Part shown: positions 1-6,997 of the stretch, piece after piece
Position numbering within the stretch: position 1 is the stretch's first letter
How the letters are laid out: the number at the start of each line of letters is the position of its first letter
DNA from: VRUE01 sp963702575
GTDB lineage: Bacteria; Actinomycetota; Thermoleophilia; Solirubrobacterales; 70-9
DNA: 64,000 nucleotides
Direction: 5' to 3'
Assembly: GCA_963702575.1 (NCBI GenBank)
Contig: CAVPCU010000003.1
Location: 1-64,000, forward strand
The notes under the pieces: model-generated
What the model saw: only the letters and a program-made list of their open reading frames with translations
Databases searched by the model: none
Told to the model about the DNA's origin: nothing
Program-made: the position numbers and the translations under genes

Positions 1-961
1 GCTCGGGGCCGGCACTGAGGCTCGCGAAGACGTCGCCGTCGGTGCTGTGGAGCGCCGCGATCGCCTTGACGCCGATCAGGCCGGCTTCGCCGATGCCGTA
101 GCCGAAGCGCTTCAGGTAGGCGCCGGTCGGTTCGAGCTCGGTGAGGATCCGCACCGAGCCCCCGGCTTTGCCCGCCCGCGCTTCGCGCTCGGCGACGAAG
201 AGGTGGCCTTCGCCGTCGATCGCCAGCGTCGTCGCTTCGCGGTCGTCGAGCGGGTGGGGAGAGCCCAGTCCTTCGCAGTTGGGCTTGAACTCGAAGACGC
301 CTTCTTCGGTCCTGTTGAAGATCGCGTAGATGTCGCCGGACGAATCGACCGCGAGGCCTTGGCTCAGCAGGTCTTCGTGCGGCAGTGCGCATTCTTTGAG
401 CAGCGCCAGCGAGGGTTCGAACTCCTCGATCCGCGGCTTTTCGGGTTTCGGCGTGTCGCCGACGTAGAGGACGCCGCCGGGGCCGAGGGCGATCTGGTCT
501 TCGGCCTTCGCGAACTGGCCGGGGCCGGTTCCTTTCGAGCCGACCTGGCCGAGCAGGGTGCCGGCGGGGTCGAACTTCACCACCCGGAAGTTGCCGCTGT
601 CATAGACGTAGATGTCGTGATGGGAGGGGCTTGCCGGGTCGTTGTCCACCGCGATCGCGGTCGGAGCTTTGAGCAGCCCTTCGCCGAAGGAAAAGAGGAA
701 GTGGCCTTCCGAATCGAAGGCCTCGATGCGGTTGTTCGCCGTGTCGGCGACATAGAGGCGGCCGCTTTCGAAGTCGGTGGCGACGCCGGACTGGCCGCTG
801 CACTGGCTCGGGCCGGCGCCCGGCGGGCAGAAGGCAAGGTCGGCCGACGCTGCGCCCGGGAAGGCGATCGCCAAGCTGAGCGCCAGAAGACAGGCCGCGA
901 GAAGACGCGGAAGAACCCGCCGCTCGATATTAGCCCTCCTCCCAAACACGTACCGGCCCAT
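1..961 (-). CDS. NHL-repeat secreted surface protein (5' part; continues past left edge)
   Basis: Open reading frame that enters the window at base 1 with no stop. The ATG at 961 is followed by a basic start (MGRYVFGRR), a hydrophobic stretch and an ASA-type signal-peptidase site, then NHL/beta-propeller-like repeats. Typical elements are VATDFESGRLYVADTANNRI, DIYVYDSG and AIAVDNDP. It is nearly identical at DNA level to the start of the gene at 6116-9903, so the two are recent duplicates. A TTGACA/TATGGT promoter lies about 60 bases upstream. NHL repeats usually form a propeller for binding, and the protein is predicted to be exported. The ligand is unknown. The start differs from that of the second copy because the DNA upstream of the signal peptide has diverged. 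Confidence 0.8.
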   Translation of the reverse strand, partial: MGRYVFGRRANIERRVLPRLLAACLLALSLAIAFPGAASADLAFCPPGAGPSQCSGQSGVATDFESGRLYVADTANNRIEAFDSEGHFLFSFGEGLLKAPTAIAVDNDPASPSHHDIYVYDSGNFRVVKFDPAGTLLGQVGSKGTGPGQFAKAEDQIALGPGGVLYVGDTPKPEKPRIEEFEPSLALLKECALPHEDLLSQGLAVDSSGDIYAIFNRTEEGVFEFKPNCEGLGSPHPLDDREATTLAIDGEGHLFVAEREARAGKAGGSVRILTELEPTGAYLKRFGYGIGEAGLIGVKAIAALHSTDGDVFASLSAGPE

Positions 962-1024
962 CGCCACCCTTGGCCCCTTAAACAACGTCCCAGCCGACCT
1001 CCCCCACGAAGGCCGTGCTCCCAC

Positions 1025-1053
1025 ACCATACGGTATGCCTACATATTTGTCAA
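1025..1053 (-). promoter_or_regulatory. Sigma-70-type promoter for the NHL gene ending at the left edge
   Basis: On the minus strand TTGACA (1053-1048) and TATGGT (1030-1025) are separated by exactly 17 bases. The same two hexamers with the same spacing occur at 9961-9989 before the duplicate gene, although the spacer and flanks have diverged. That conservation supports function. Transcription would begin near 1018, giving a leader of about 57 bases. Confidence 0.7.
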
Positions 1054-1087
1054 GGAACGCTCCGTGCGCCGACGAATGGGTGTCGTA

Positions 1088-1125
1088 GAAGCGACGGACC
1101 GGAGAACCCTCCGGTCCGTCGCTTC
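1088..1125 (-). terminator. Hairpin terminator after the small secreted protein gene
   Basis: A perfect 17-bp inverted repeat (1088-1104 and 1109-1125) with loop AACC lies about 70 bases past the stop of the gene at 1193-1870. It has no T-run, as is common in actinobacteria. It insulates the downstream NHL promoter. Confidence 0.65.
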
Positions 1126-1192
1126 GACCCTGGCTCTTGGGACAGGCGCTCGATCGGCGCCCGCACAACCCTTGAGCCATTTGGCCTTGGGC

Positions 1193-1870
1193 TCAGGTTA
1201 CTGTGAGGTTTACCTGTTTGCCCTCAGCTCCCCCGGTGTCTTCGAACGCCTTGACTGTGATGTTAGTCAGCAGCGTGGCGTCGTTGCCCTCTTTCTGCGC
1301 CGCGGCGACGCAGCCGGTGCTGGTGCCGACTCGTTCGTATGTGACGCCTGACACTTCAGCTGTCGCGTCTACATCGTCTGGTTTACTGGCTTCTGTGTTC
1401 GTGTATTTGACTCCACCTGCTGTCGGTGTCTGTTCATGGATCTTCAGCGTGCAGCTGATCGCGGGAATTGTGATTTCGATCGTTTTCCCTGCCGAGCACA
1501 GCAGGTGCACCACGCCCTGTTCCCCGCTTGTTTCACCTGTGAGTGTTATGCTGCAGCCATTGACGTCGACCGTAGCCGCCAGTTCCCCGTTCGCCGTACA
1601 ATTTTTGTATTCCGGCGTCACGTTCACATCGGTCAGGTTGAGTCCCGTCAATGTGCCACTTTTGTATAGCACTTCTTTGCATTCGACCTTCGTCCCACGG
1701 GCAGGTATTTCGAGTTTGTTGCCGTTGGCGTGGGCGATTTGTTCGGCTGTGATGAACGACGGGGTTACGCCTGGTGTCAGGTTGTATTCGGCCTGCGCCG
1801 CGCTTGCCGCGATCGCGCTGAGCGCGAAGACGGCGACGAGGGCAAGGCCGAGCGCCTTGAGGTTGCGCAT
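1193..1870 (-). CDS. Small secreted Cys-containing protein, paralogue A (intact)
   Basis: A 225-residue protein with a clear signal peptide: MRNLK start, Ala-rich core, cleavage after AQA near residue 27. The mature part begins EYNLTPG and appears to be one beta-rich domain with paired cysteines (VECKEV, KNCTANGE, NGCSITLTG, LLCSAGK, SCTLKIHEQTP, GCVAAA) and the ending QVNLTV. It belongs to a four-member family in this window (also 2107-2781, 10097-10788 and 11027-11700). I do not recognise a named domain; the family looks lineage-restricted and its role is unknown. A ribosome site GGAAGGAAG precedes the ATG. The GC content is visibly lower than that of the housekeeping genes. Confidence 0.8.
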   Translation of the reverse strand: MRNLKALGLALVAVFALSAIAASAAQAEYNLTPGVTPSFITAEQIAHANGNKLEIPARGTKVECKEVLYKSGTLTGLNLTDVNVTPEYKNCTANGELAATVDVNGCSITLTGETSGEQGVVHLLCSAGKTIEITIPAISCTLKIHEQTPTAGGVKYTNTEASKPDDVDATAEVSGVTYERVGTSTGCVAAAQKEGNDATLLTNITVKAFEDTGGAEGKQVNLTVT

Positions 1871-1944
1871 CTTGCTTCCTTCCTGTCTTGGTTGCGCGCC
1901 GCGCCCCTTTGCGCACCGCGCGCCCCTGCTTCAGGGACGTGGCA

Positions 1945-1973
1945 TCCCTAGCATGCTTTGGCATGGCAATCAA
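1945..1973 (-). promoter_or_regulatory. Promoter of paralogue A
   Basis: Minus-strand TTGATT (1973-1968), a 17-base spacer, then TAGGGA (1950-1945). An almost identical stretch of over 100 bases, with the same hexamers and spacing, precedes paralogue C (10863-10891). The whole promoter and leader were therefore duplicated with the gene. Confidence 0.5.
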
Positions 1974-2051
1974 GATTTGCTGCGCATACTCGCATGAAAG
2001 GGGACTCTAGTCGCACGCCTCTTTGTTTTTCCCTGCACCTACCATGCGAGC

Positions 2052-2087
2052 GTCACCCGCGCGCGCCAAATGGCGCGCGCGGGTGAC
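2052..2087 (-). terminator. Hairpin terminator after paralogue B
   Basis: A perfect 17-bp inverted repeat, 2052-2068 against 2071-2087, with only two bases between the arms (so the tip must open). It begins 20 bases past the stop of the gene at 2107-2781. There is no T-run. Confidence 0.6.
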
Positions 2088-2106
2088 TTGCAGTGACCGA
2101 CCCTCC

Positions 2107-2781
2107 TCAGCTCACTGTGAGGTTCACCTGTTTTCCCTCGATTCCGTTGTTGTCTTCATAGGCGCGGATTGTCGCCTTGCCGATGATGACCGCGTCGTTG
2201 CCCTCTTTCGGCGCCGCAGCGACGCAGCCGACGCTGGTGCCGATGCGTTCGTATGTGACGCCTGACAGTTCCGTTGTCGCTTGAATGTCGTCGGGACTAC
2301 CTTCGACGTTGGTGGCAGTCACACCGCCTGATGTCGGTGTCTGTTCGTGGATTTTGAGGGTGCAGTTGAGCGCTGGGATTGTGGCTTCTATCGCTTTGCC
2401 GGCCGGACAGAGCAAGTGTCCTATTGCCTGTCCGGCGGCGTTTGTTTCGCCTGTCTGTGTGACGGTGCAGCCGTTGCTGTCGACGTTGACTTCGAGTTCC
2501 CCGTTGGCCGTGCATCCGGACGAGGTCCCGGTCACCGTCGCGTCGGTGACGTTGAGACCTTCAACTGTGGAGGTGCCGGTAATGCTTTTGCATTCGTACC
2601 TGGTTCCCCGCGAGGTGATTTCAAACTTGTTGCCTTTTTCATGGGCGATCTGTTCTCCTGTCAGAATTGCCCGGTTCACCCCCGGTGTCAGGTTGTATTC
2701 GGCCTGCGCCGCGCCTGCCGCCACCGCGCTGAGCACGACGACAGCGACGAGGGCAAGGCCCACCTTCAACTTCCGAGTCAT
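2107..2781 (-). CDS. Small secreted Cys-containing protein, paralogue B (intact)
   Basis: A 224-residue exported protein with signal peptide MTRKLKVGLALVAVVVLSAV and cleavage after AQA. The mature part begins EYNLTPGVN and keeps the family's cysteine positions (YECKS, SGCTANGELE, NGCTVTQTG, LLCPAGK, NCTLKIHEQTPTSGG, VGCVAAAPKEGND), ending QVNLTVS. Its N-terminus and upstream DNA match paralogue D (11027-11700) rather than A and C. The four genes therefore form two pairs, A/C and B/D, distinguished by leader type. Function unknown. Confidence 0.8.
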   Translation of the reverse strand: MTRKLKVGLALVAVVVLSAVAAGAAQAEYNLTPGVNRAILTGEQIAHEKGNKFEITSRGTRYECKSITGTSTVEGLNVTDATVTGTSSGCTANGELEVNVDSNGCTVTQTGETNAAGQAIGHLLCPAGKAIEATIPALNCTLKIHEQTPTSGGVTATNVEGSPDDIQATTELSGVTYERIGTSVGCVAAAPKEGNDAVIIGKATIRAYEDNNGIEGKQVNLTVS

Positions 2782-2830
2782 GGTCTCTTCCTTCCGTTTG
2801 GTTGCGCCCCGTTTTCGGGGCCGAAGGAAG

Positions 2831-2859
2831 AGTTAAGCGCGAAGCGAGCTTTTGCTCAA
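2831..2859 (-). promoter_or_regulatory. Promoter of paralogue B
   Basis: Minus-strand TTGAGC (2859-2854), 17 bases, TTAACT (2836-2831). The same arrangement occurs before paralogue D at 11751-11779. A short gagc-TTTT-gctc palindrome sits at its upstream end. Confidence 0.45.
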
Positions 2860-2886
2860 GAAGATCGGCGCACTCTTAACGCCAGC

Positions 2887-5718
2887 TCAATGCTTGCGCT
2901 TGTGGCGCTTGTGCTTCTTACCCTTGCAGCTGCTCTGCAGCTTCGGCTGAAGCGTCGCGCTCTTGCCGTTCTGAGCCTGTAGGGAGACCTTGGCGCGGTG
3001 GGTGCCCTTGCAGAGGTTGGTGCTGTTGACGATCAGGCCCTTGGAGCCGCCCTGCATGTTGACTTCGGCTTTGGTGAGCGGGGCGTCGGGGGCTTCTTCG
3101 AGGCTGGCGCGCAGTTGGCCGTGGACAGAGTCGATTCGGATCGGCACTTCGACGTCGATCAGGCCGTGCAGGGCCAGGACTACGTCGGGCAGGTTGTGGT
3201 TGGAGGAGCGCAGGTAGACCGGGCCTTGCAGGGGGGCTTCGAGCAGGGGGGTGTAGGCGGTGGCGGTGCCGTAGACCGATCCAGGGGGGCACTGCGAGCC
3301 GTTGCCGGCGCCCGCCGCGTACTGCACGCGGGTGCAGATCGTGCGGAAGTGGGCCTGTTCGACGAACTCGGAGTGCGGCAGGCGCAAGACGAGGTTCTTC
3401 AGGTTCGCATCCCCCGCCCTGGGGGCATAGGTGGCGCTCAGTTGGGGGAAGGAGCCGCGCTTGGTCCCTCCCCGGAGCTTCAGGGCCATCGTCGGGGCAA
3501 AGCGCAGGGCGCCGCAGCCCGCGGCGCGGAAGGGGGATTCGCGGGAGACCGGGGAGTCGTCTGCGGTGGAGAAGGGATCGGCCCCTCCGCCCCAGATGGA
3601 GGCGGCGACGGCGAAGCGCTGGCAATCGGTCGGGTTGAGGGTGAAGTTCGGCTTGTCGACCGAGACGCGGACGTCGCGCACGCTCAGCGGGATGCCGGCG
3701 AGGATGTGGGGGATCGGGTCTGAGGCGGTGCCGTCGACGCTGGCGACGCCGGTTCTCGGGTTTACCCGCAGGGCCTGGCGGACGACGACGTCGCCGACGT
3801 CGAAGGGCCCGGCGACCGCCGGGGTCATCGCCACCACCGAGAGCGGCGCGCCGTTGAAGGGCCCGGCGAGGTAGAGCTTGCCGGGGACGTAGGTCAGCTC
3901 CGAGCCGACCCCCGCGCCTGCCTGCAGGCTGCCGATCTGCGAGGAGGCCGGGCAGGAGGGGTTGGCGAGCTCTTCGCGCCCGCTCTTTGACTTGGCCTGG
4001 GCGATGTCTGCCTCGGGGCACTGGGTGGTGCCGGCGAGGCGGGCGAGGGCGCCGGGGGGCAGGGTGGCCGAGAAGCGGATGAGGTCCTGGTTGCCGTCGG
4101 GGCGGGTGAGGCGCAGATAGAAGGGCGAGTAGCGCCCGGCGGAGTTGTCGAGGGTGCCGGCCTCGAGGCCCGGTTCGAAGGGCGGGGTGCCGCCGGTCGG
4201 GCAGGGGCCGCCGCCGACCCCGTGGGAGATGTTGAAGGAGGAGGAGACTTCGATCGGGTTGGAGGGGTCTGACCAGGGGGTGAGCCTCGCCACCGTGGTG
4301 TAGGGGGCGCAGAGGGAGGGGCTGATCAGCGGGCTGCGGCCGCCTTCGCGCAGGTGCACGGTGACGTCTGAGAAGGGCAGCTGGGGGGTGTCATCGAAGG
4401 TGGTGATGATCTGGCCCGTCTTTGGGTCCGGGCGCACTTCGCCGGGGAGCTTGATCGAGACCCCGAGCTTGGGTTCGCGGATCACCATGTAGAGGGCGAT
4501 CAGCGAGTGGGTGGGGTTCTTGAAGGGCTCGGCCAGATACAGGGAGCCGGGCAGGGTCTGTTCGAGCAGCGGCGTGGCGACCTGCACGGTGCCGACCTTG
4601 GAGGCTTCCGGGCAGCCTTCGCCGGGCGCCGAGCCGGCCCTCTCGCGGGCAAGCTGCGCTTCAGAGCAGGAGAGGAGCCCTTCGGCCAGGGAGGGGTTGA
4701 GGGTCACGCCCTTGGGCAGGATCACTTCGGCGCGCTTTAGGTCCGAGCCGGCCCTGCCTTTGGGGTTCTTGATCCCTTCGTCGGCGAGCTTCAGGCTGAG
4801 GGTCAGCGCCGAGGGCGAGGAGGCGCGATCGGTCGAGGGCACCGCTTCCAGGCGCGGGGCGAAGCCGAGCGAGCCGCAGCCGCCGAAGCCCTCGGGGTTG
4901 GGCGGTTCGGCGTCGTCGTGGGTGAGGGCGCCTTTGCCCGGCCCGCCGGCGAAGATCCCCGGGGCGCTCCAGGAGTCCACTTCCCAGGTGCTTTCCAGCG
5001 GCCCCTCGCAGGCGCGCGGGGCGATCAGGAAGGGGACTTCGCCGATCCCGGCCGGGCATTTGTCGTTGTTCTCCACGCACTGGCCCCGCAGCGCGTCGTG
5101 GGCGGGGGAGCCGGGCACGCCCCAGATCGTGAACTTCGAGCCGTAGAATTCGAGCACCTGGGAGACGTTTTTGACCGCGGCGACGATCCGGTAGGGCGGT
5201 TCTTCGCTCACCCCGACGTCGACGGTGACCGGCACGCTGAGGATGTAGAAGCCCAGTTTGGCGGCCACGCCGGGGGGCGGTTCGAGGCTGTAGACGGGGG
5301 CGGTGCGGGTTTCGGTCGTGTGTTCGCCGCCGATTTCGGCGCCGATTTCGACCGTGGTCAGCCCGACCGCCGAGCCGTTGGCGCAATCGGCGGTGTCGGG
5401 CTGGGTGACTCCGTGGATCCTGGTGAGGAAGTCGAGCGTCGAGCAGGCGGGCACCGCGTTGGGTATCCCGGCGAGGCCCGGCACCTGGGCGACGTCGAGT
5501 TCCTTGACCGCGCCTTCGGGGAACCCTTTTTCGTCGAGGTTTACCCCGAAGGAGGTTTCCAGGGCGAAGGGGTGCGAGCCCGCCTGCATCTGGGCTTCGC
5601 CGTGTTCGCCCGAGAAGCGCACGTCGAAGCCTTCCAGGCCGAAGGCGGCCTCGGCCGCGGGGGCGGCCAGGGCGAGGGCGAGGGCAGCGGCGAGGGCGGC
5701 TAGGGACAGGCGCTTCAT
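2887..5718 (-). CDS. Large secreted repeat-containing protein with polybasic C-terminus
   Basis: A 943-residue protein. I start it at the ATG at 5718 because a signal peptide follows at once (MKRLSLAALAAALALALAAP). The open frame runs further upstream, but that part overlaps the preceding gene. The ATG overlaps the stop of the gene at 5715-6119 (ATGA), so translation is probably coupled. The mature part has related modules with motifs such as VILPKGVTLNPS, GSLYLAEPF, GKLYLAGPF and GPVYLRSS. These look like three or more copies of a beta-sandwich unit that includes TVQVATPLL or a similar strand. It ends in the short basic tail KGKKHKRHKRKH. Probably cell-wall or surface associated; I do not recognise a named family. 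Confidence 0.8.
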   Translation of the reverse strand: MKRLSLAALAAALALALAAPAAEAAFGLEGFDVRFSGEHGEAQMQAGSHPFALETSFGVNLDEKGFPEGAVKELDVAQVPGLAGIPNAVPACSTLDFLTRIHGVTQPDTADCANGSAVGLTTVEIGAEIGGEHTTETRTAPVYSLEPPPGVAAKLGFYILSVPVTVDVGVSEEPPYRIVAAVKNVSQVLEFYGSKFTIWGVPGSPAHDALRGQCVENNDKCPAGIGEVPFLIAPRACEGPLESTWEVDSWSAPGIFAGGPGKGALTHDDAEPPNPEGFGGCGSLGFAPRLEAVPSTDRASSPSALTLSLKLADEGIKNPKGRAGSDLKRAEVILPKGVTLNPSLAEGLLSCSEAQLARERAGSAPGEGCPEASKVGTVQVATPLLEQTLPGSLYLAEPFKNPTHSLIALYMVIREPKLGVSIKLPGEVRPDPKTGQIITTFDDTPQLPFSDVTVHLREGGRSPLISPSLCAPYTTVARLTPWSDPSNPIEVSSSFNISHGVGGGPCPTGGTPPFEPGLEAGTLDNSAGRYSPFYLRLTRPDGNQDLIRFSATLPPGALARLAGTTQCPEADIAQAKSKSGREELANPSCPASSQIGSLQAGAGVGSELTYVPGKLYLAGPFNGAPLSVVAMTPAVAGPFDVGDVVVRQALRVNPRTGVASVDGTASDPIPHILAGIPLSVRDVRVSVDKPNFTLNPTDCQRFAVAASIWGGGADPFSTADDSPVSRESPFRAAGCGALRFAPTMALKLRGGTKRGSFPQLSATYAPRAGDANLKNLVLRLPHSEFVEQAHFRTICTRVQYAAGAGNGSQCPPGSVYGTATAYTPLLEAPLQGPVYLRSSNHNLPDVVLALHGLIDVEVPIRIDSVHGQLRASLEEAPDAPLTKAEVNMQGGSKGLIVNSTNLCKGTHRAKVSLQAQNGKSATLQPKLQSSCKGKKHKRHKRKH

Positions 5719-6119
5719 CGGGAGGGCCTCCGGGCGATTGGCCCGAACAGGCGGCGCACCGCCTCGACCAGGGCGAAGGGGGACCACGGCCTTGCCCCCA
5801 TGGCGCGGCTCGCGCGCGTCGCCTGGTAGGTGGCTAGGTAGGAGAGCTCCGGCCGGCCGGCCACCGTCTTTACGCCAGCCAGCTTGAGCGCCCTTCGCTT
5901 CACCGCCTCGTTGAAGTGCCGGCCGATCGCTCTGTTCGAGCACTTGTGCTCCCGGGCGTATTCGCTCTGGGCGAACTCGCCTTGGGTAATCGCGCGGCTG
6001 CGGGCCATCGCGATCGCCTCGAAGCGCAACGGGTTAGAGAGGGCCCTGGCAATGTCGAGCTCCCGCTCGCGCTTCTCCTGCCTCCGTGCGGCCCTGCGCG
6101 CTTCCAATCGCCCGGTCAC
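5715..6119 (-). CDS. Small HTH-like protein between two surface-protein genes
   Basis: A 134-residue basic protein without a signal peptide. Residues about 25-85 (ALSNPLRFEAIAMARSRAIT onward) resemble an ArsR-type winged helix: an ALSNPLR start, a helix pair around EFAQSEYAREHKCSNRAIGRHF, then a wing-like stretch. The GTG start overlaps the upstream NHL gene stop (GTGA). Its own stop overlaps the start of the next gene (ATGA), so it is locked into a three-gene unit with two exported proteins. It could be a local transcription regulator, but the DNA-binding assignment rests on weak pattern similarity only. Confidence 0.6.
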   Translation of the reverse strand: MTGRLEARRAARRQEKRERELDIARALSNPLRFEAIAMARSRAITQGEFAQSEYAREHKCSNRAIGRHFNEAVKRRALKLAGVKTVAGRPELSYLATYQATRASRAMGARPWSPFALVEAVRRLFGPIARRPSR

Positions 6120-6997
6120 CTCCCCACCCCCCGCTTGGCGTGGCTCTTCTTCTTCGCCTTGCCCTTCTTCTTGTGGCCTTTCTTCTTCTTAGCTTTCGCT
6201 TTCGCTCCTTCGGGCGCTTCTTCGCCGCCGAAGAGCGAGCTCGCCGGGGTCGCTTCGGCCGGGGCGGGGGGCGGGCTCTGGCAGGCTTCGCCTTCGCACT
6301 CGACCTTGCCCGGCGGGGGCGGCGGCAGGCCGCCTTCTTTGCGGGCGTCATAGACGTCGACCAGGCCGTAGTCCTGGGGGACCAGGGAGGAGAGCGTGGT
6401 GAAGAAGGCGTTCTTGCCACTCGGGTCGGCGTCGAGGAAGACCGACTGGCGCGGGCTCTTGCCCGAGGAGATCAGGTCCACGCAGCCGCCCGACTCTGGC
6501 ACGTAGCTGGCCGACCCTTCCCCGCAGCTCCCTTCGCCCGCCTGCTCCCACTCATAGACGTCGGCGACGCCGTTGGTGTCGAGCGGGCTGAGCGCGTCGG
6601 CGGCTTCGAAGAACACCCGCCGCCCGTTGGTGGAGATCACCCGCGAGGCGTACTGGTTGTTCTCCCAGGCCGGGATCCAGCCGGCGGCGGGGTAGGGCGC
6701 CTTGTTGAGCGGCACCGCGAGGTCGCTGCTCAGCGGCCGCGCTCCGCTCGGGTTGCAAGAGACGCACACCAGCCGCCCCGCTCCTTCGTCTTCTTCGGCC
6801 TCATAGAGGAAGAGCTCGGCGTCGCAGACCCCTTTCGGGCGGCCGCATTCTTCGGGGCTGGCCGCGTCGGTGTTGTCATAGCCGGTCGGGGAGGCGGTGG
6901 TCACGAAGGCGAGGCGGCTGCCGTTTCCGCTCACCCGCGACATCTGGTAGATCGGCGCTCTTCGTGTCCAGCGCCGAGAAGGTCGCGCTCGGGTCAC
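6116..6997 (-). CDS. C-terminal part of the NHL surface protein (frameshifted from 6994-9903)
   Basis: Continues the protein encoded upstream after two one-base shifts, near 7182 and near 6960. A short middle piece (7151-6960, beginning MSEDGSRIYFASTEAL) lies in the third frame. Joining SALDTK to APIYQMSRV restores a continuous propeller sequence with blades such as GSRLAFVTT, RRVFFEAADALSPLDTNGV and KNAFFTTLSSLVPQD. The end is a lysine-rich tail (KAKAKKKKGHKKKGKAKKKS) like the tail of the 943-residue neighbour. Initiation at 6997 is unlikely to be natural. Its stop overlaps the GTG of the HTH-like gene. Confidence 0.65.
   Translation of the reverse strand: MTRARPSRRWTRRAPIYQMSRVSGNGSRLAFVTTASPTGYDNTDAASPEECGRPKGVCDAELFLYEAEEDEGAGRLVCVSCNPSGARPLSSDLAVPLNKAPYPAAGWIPAWENNQYASRVISTNGRRVFFEAADALSPLDTNGVADVYEWEQAGEGSCGEGSASYVPESGGCVDLISSGKSPRQSVFLDADPSGKNAFFTTLSSLVPQDYGLVDVYDARKEGGLPPPPPGKVECEGEACQSPPPAPAEATPASSLFGGEEAPEGAKAKAKKKKGHKKKGKAKKKSHAKRGVGR

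Noticed and set aside
47..1351. 434-codon open frame on the plus strand at the left edge
   Set aside because: It is the antisense of the NHL gene and its leader. Its composition is that of a shadow frame, and the minus strand has signal peptide, repeats and promoter.
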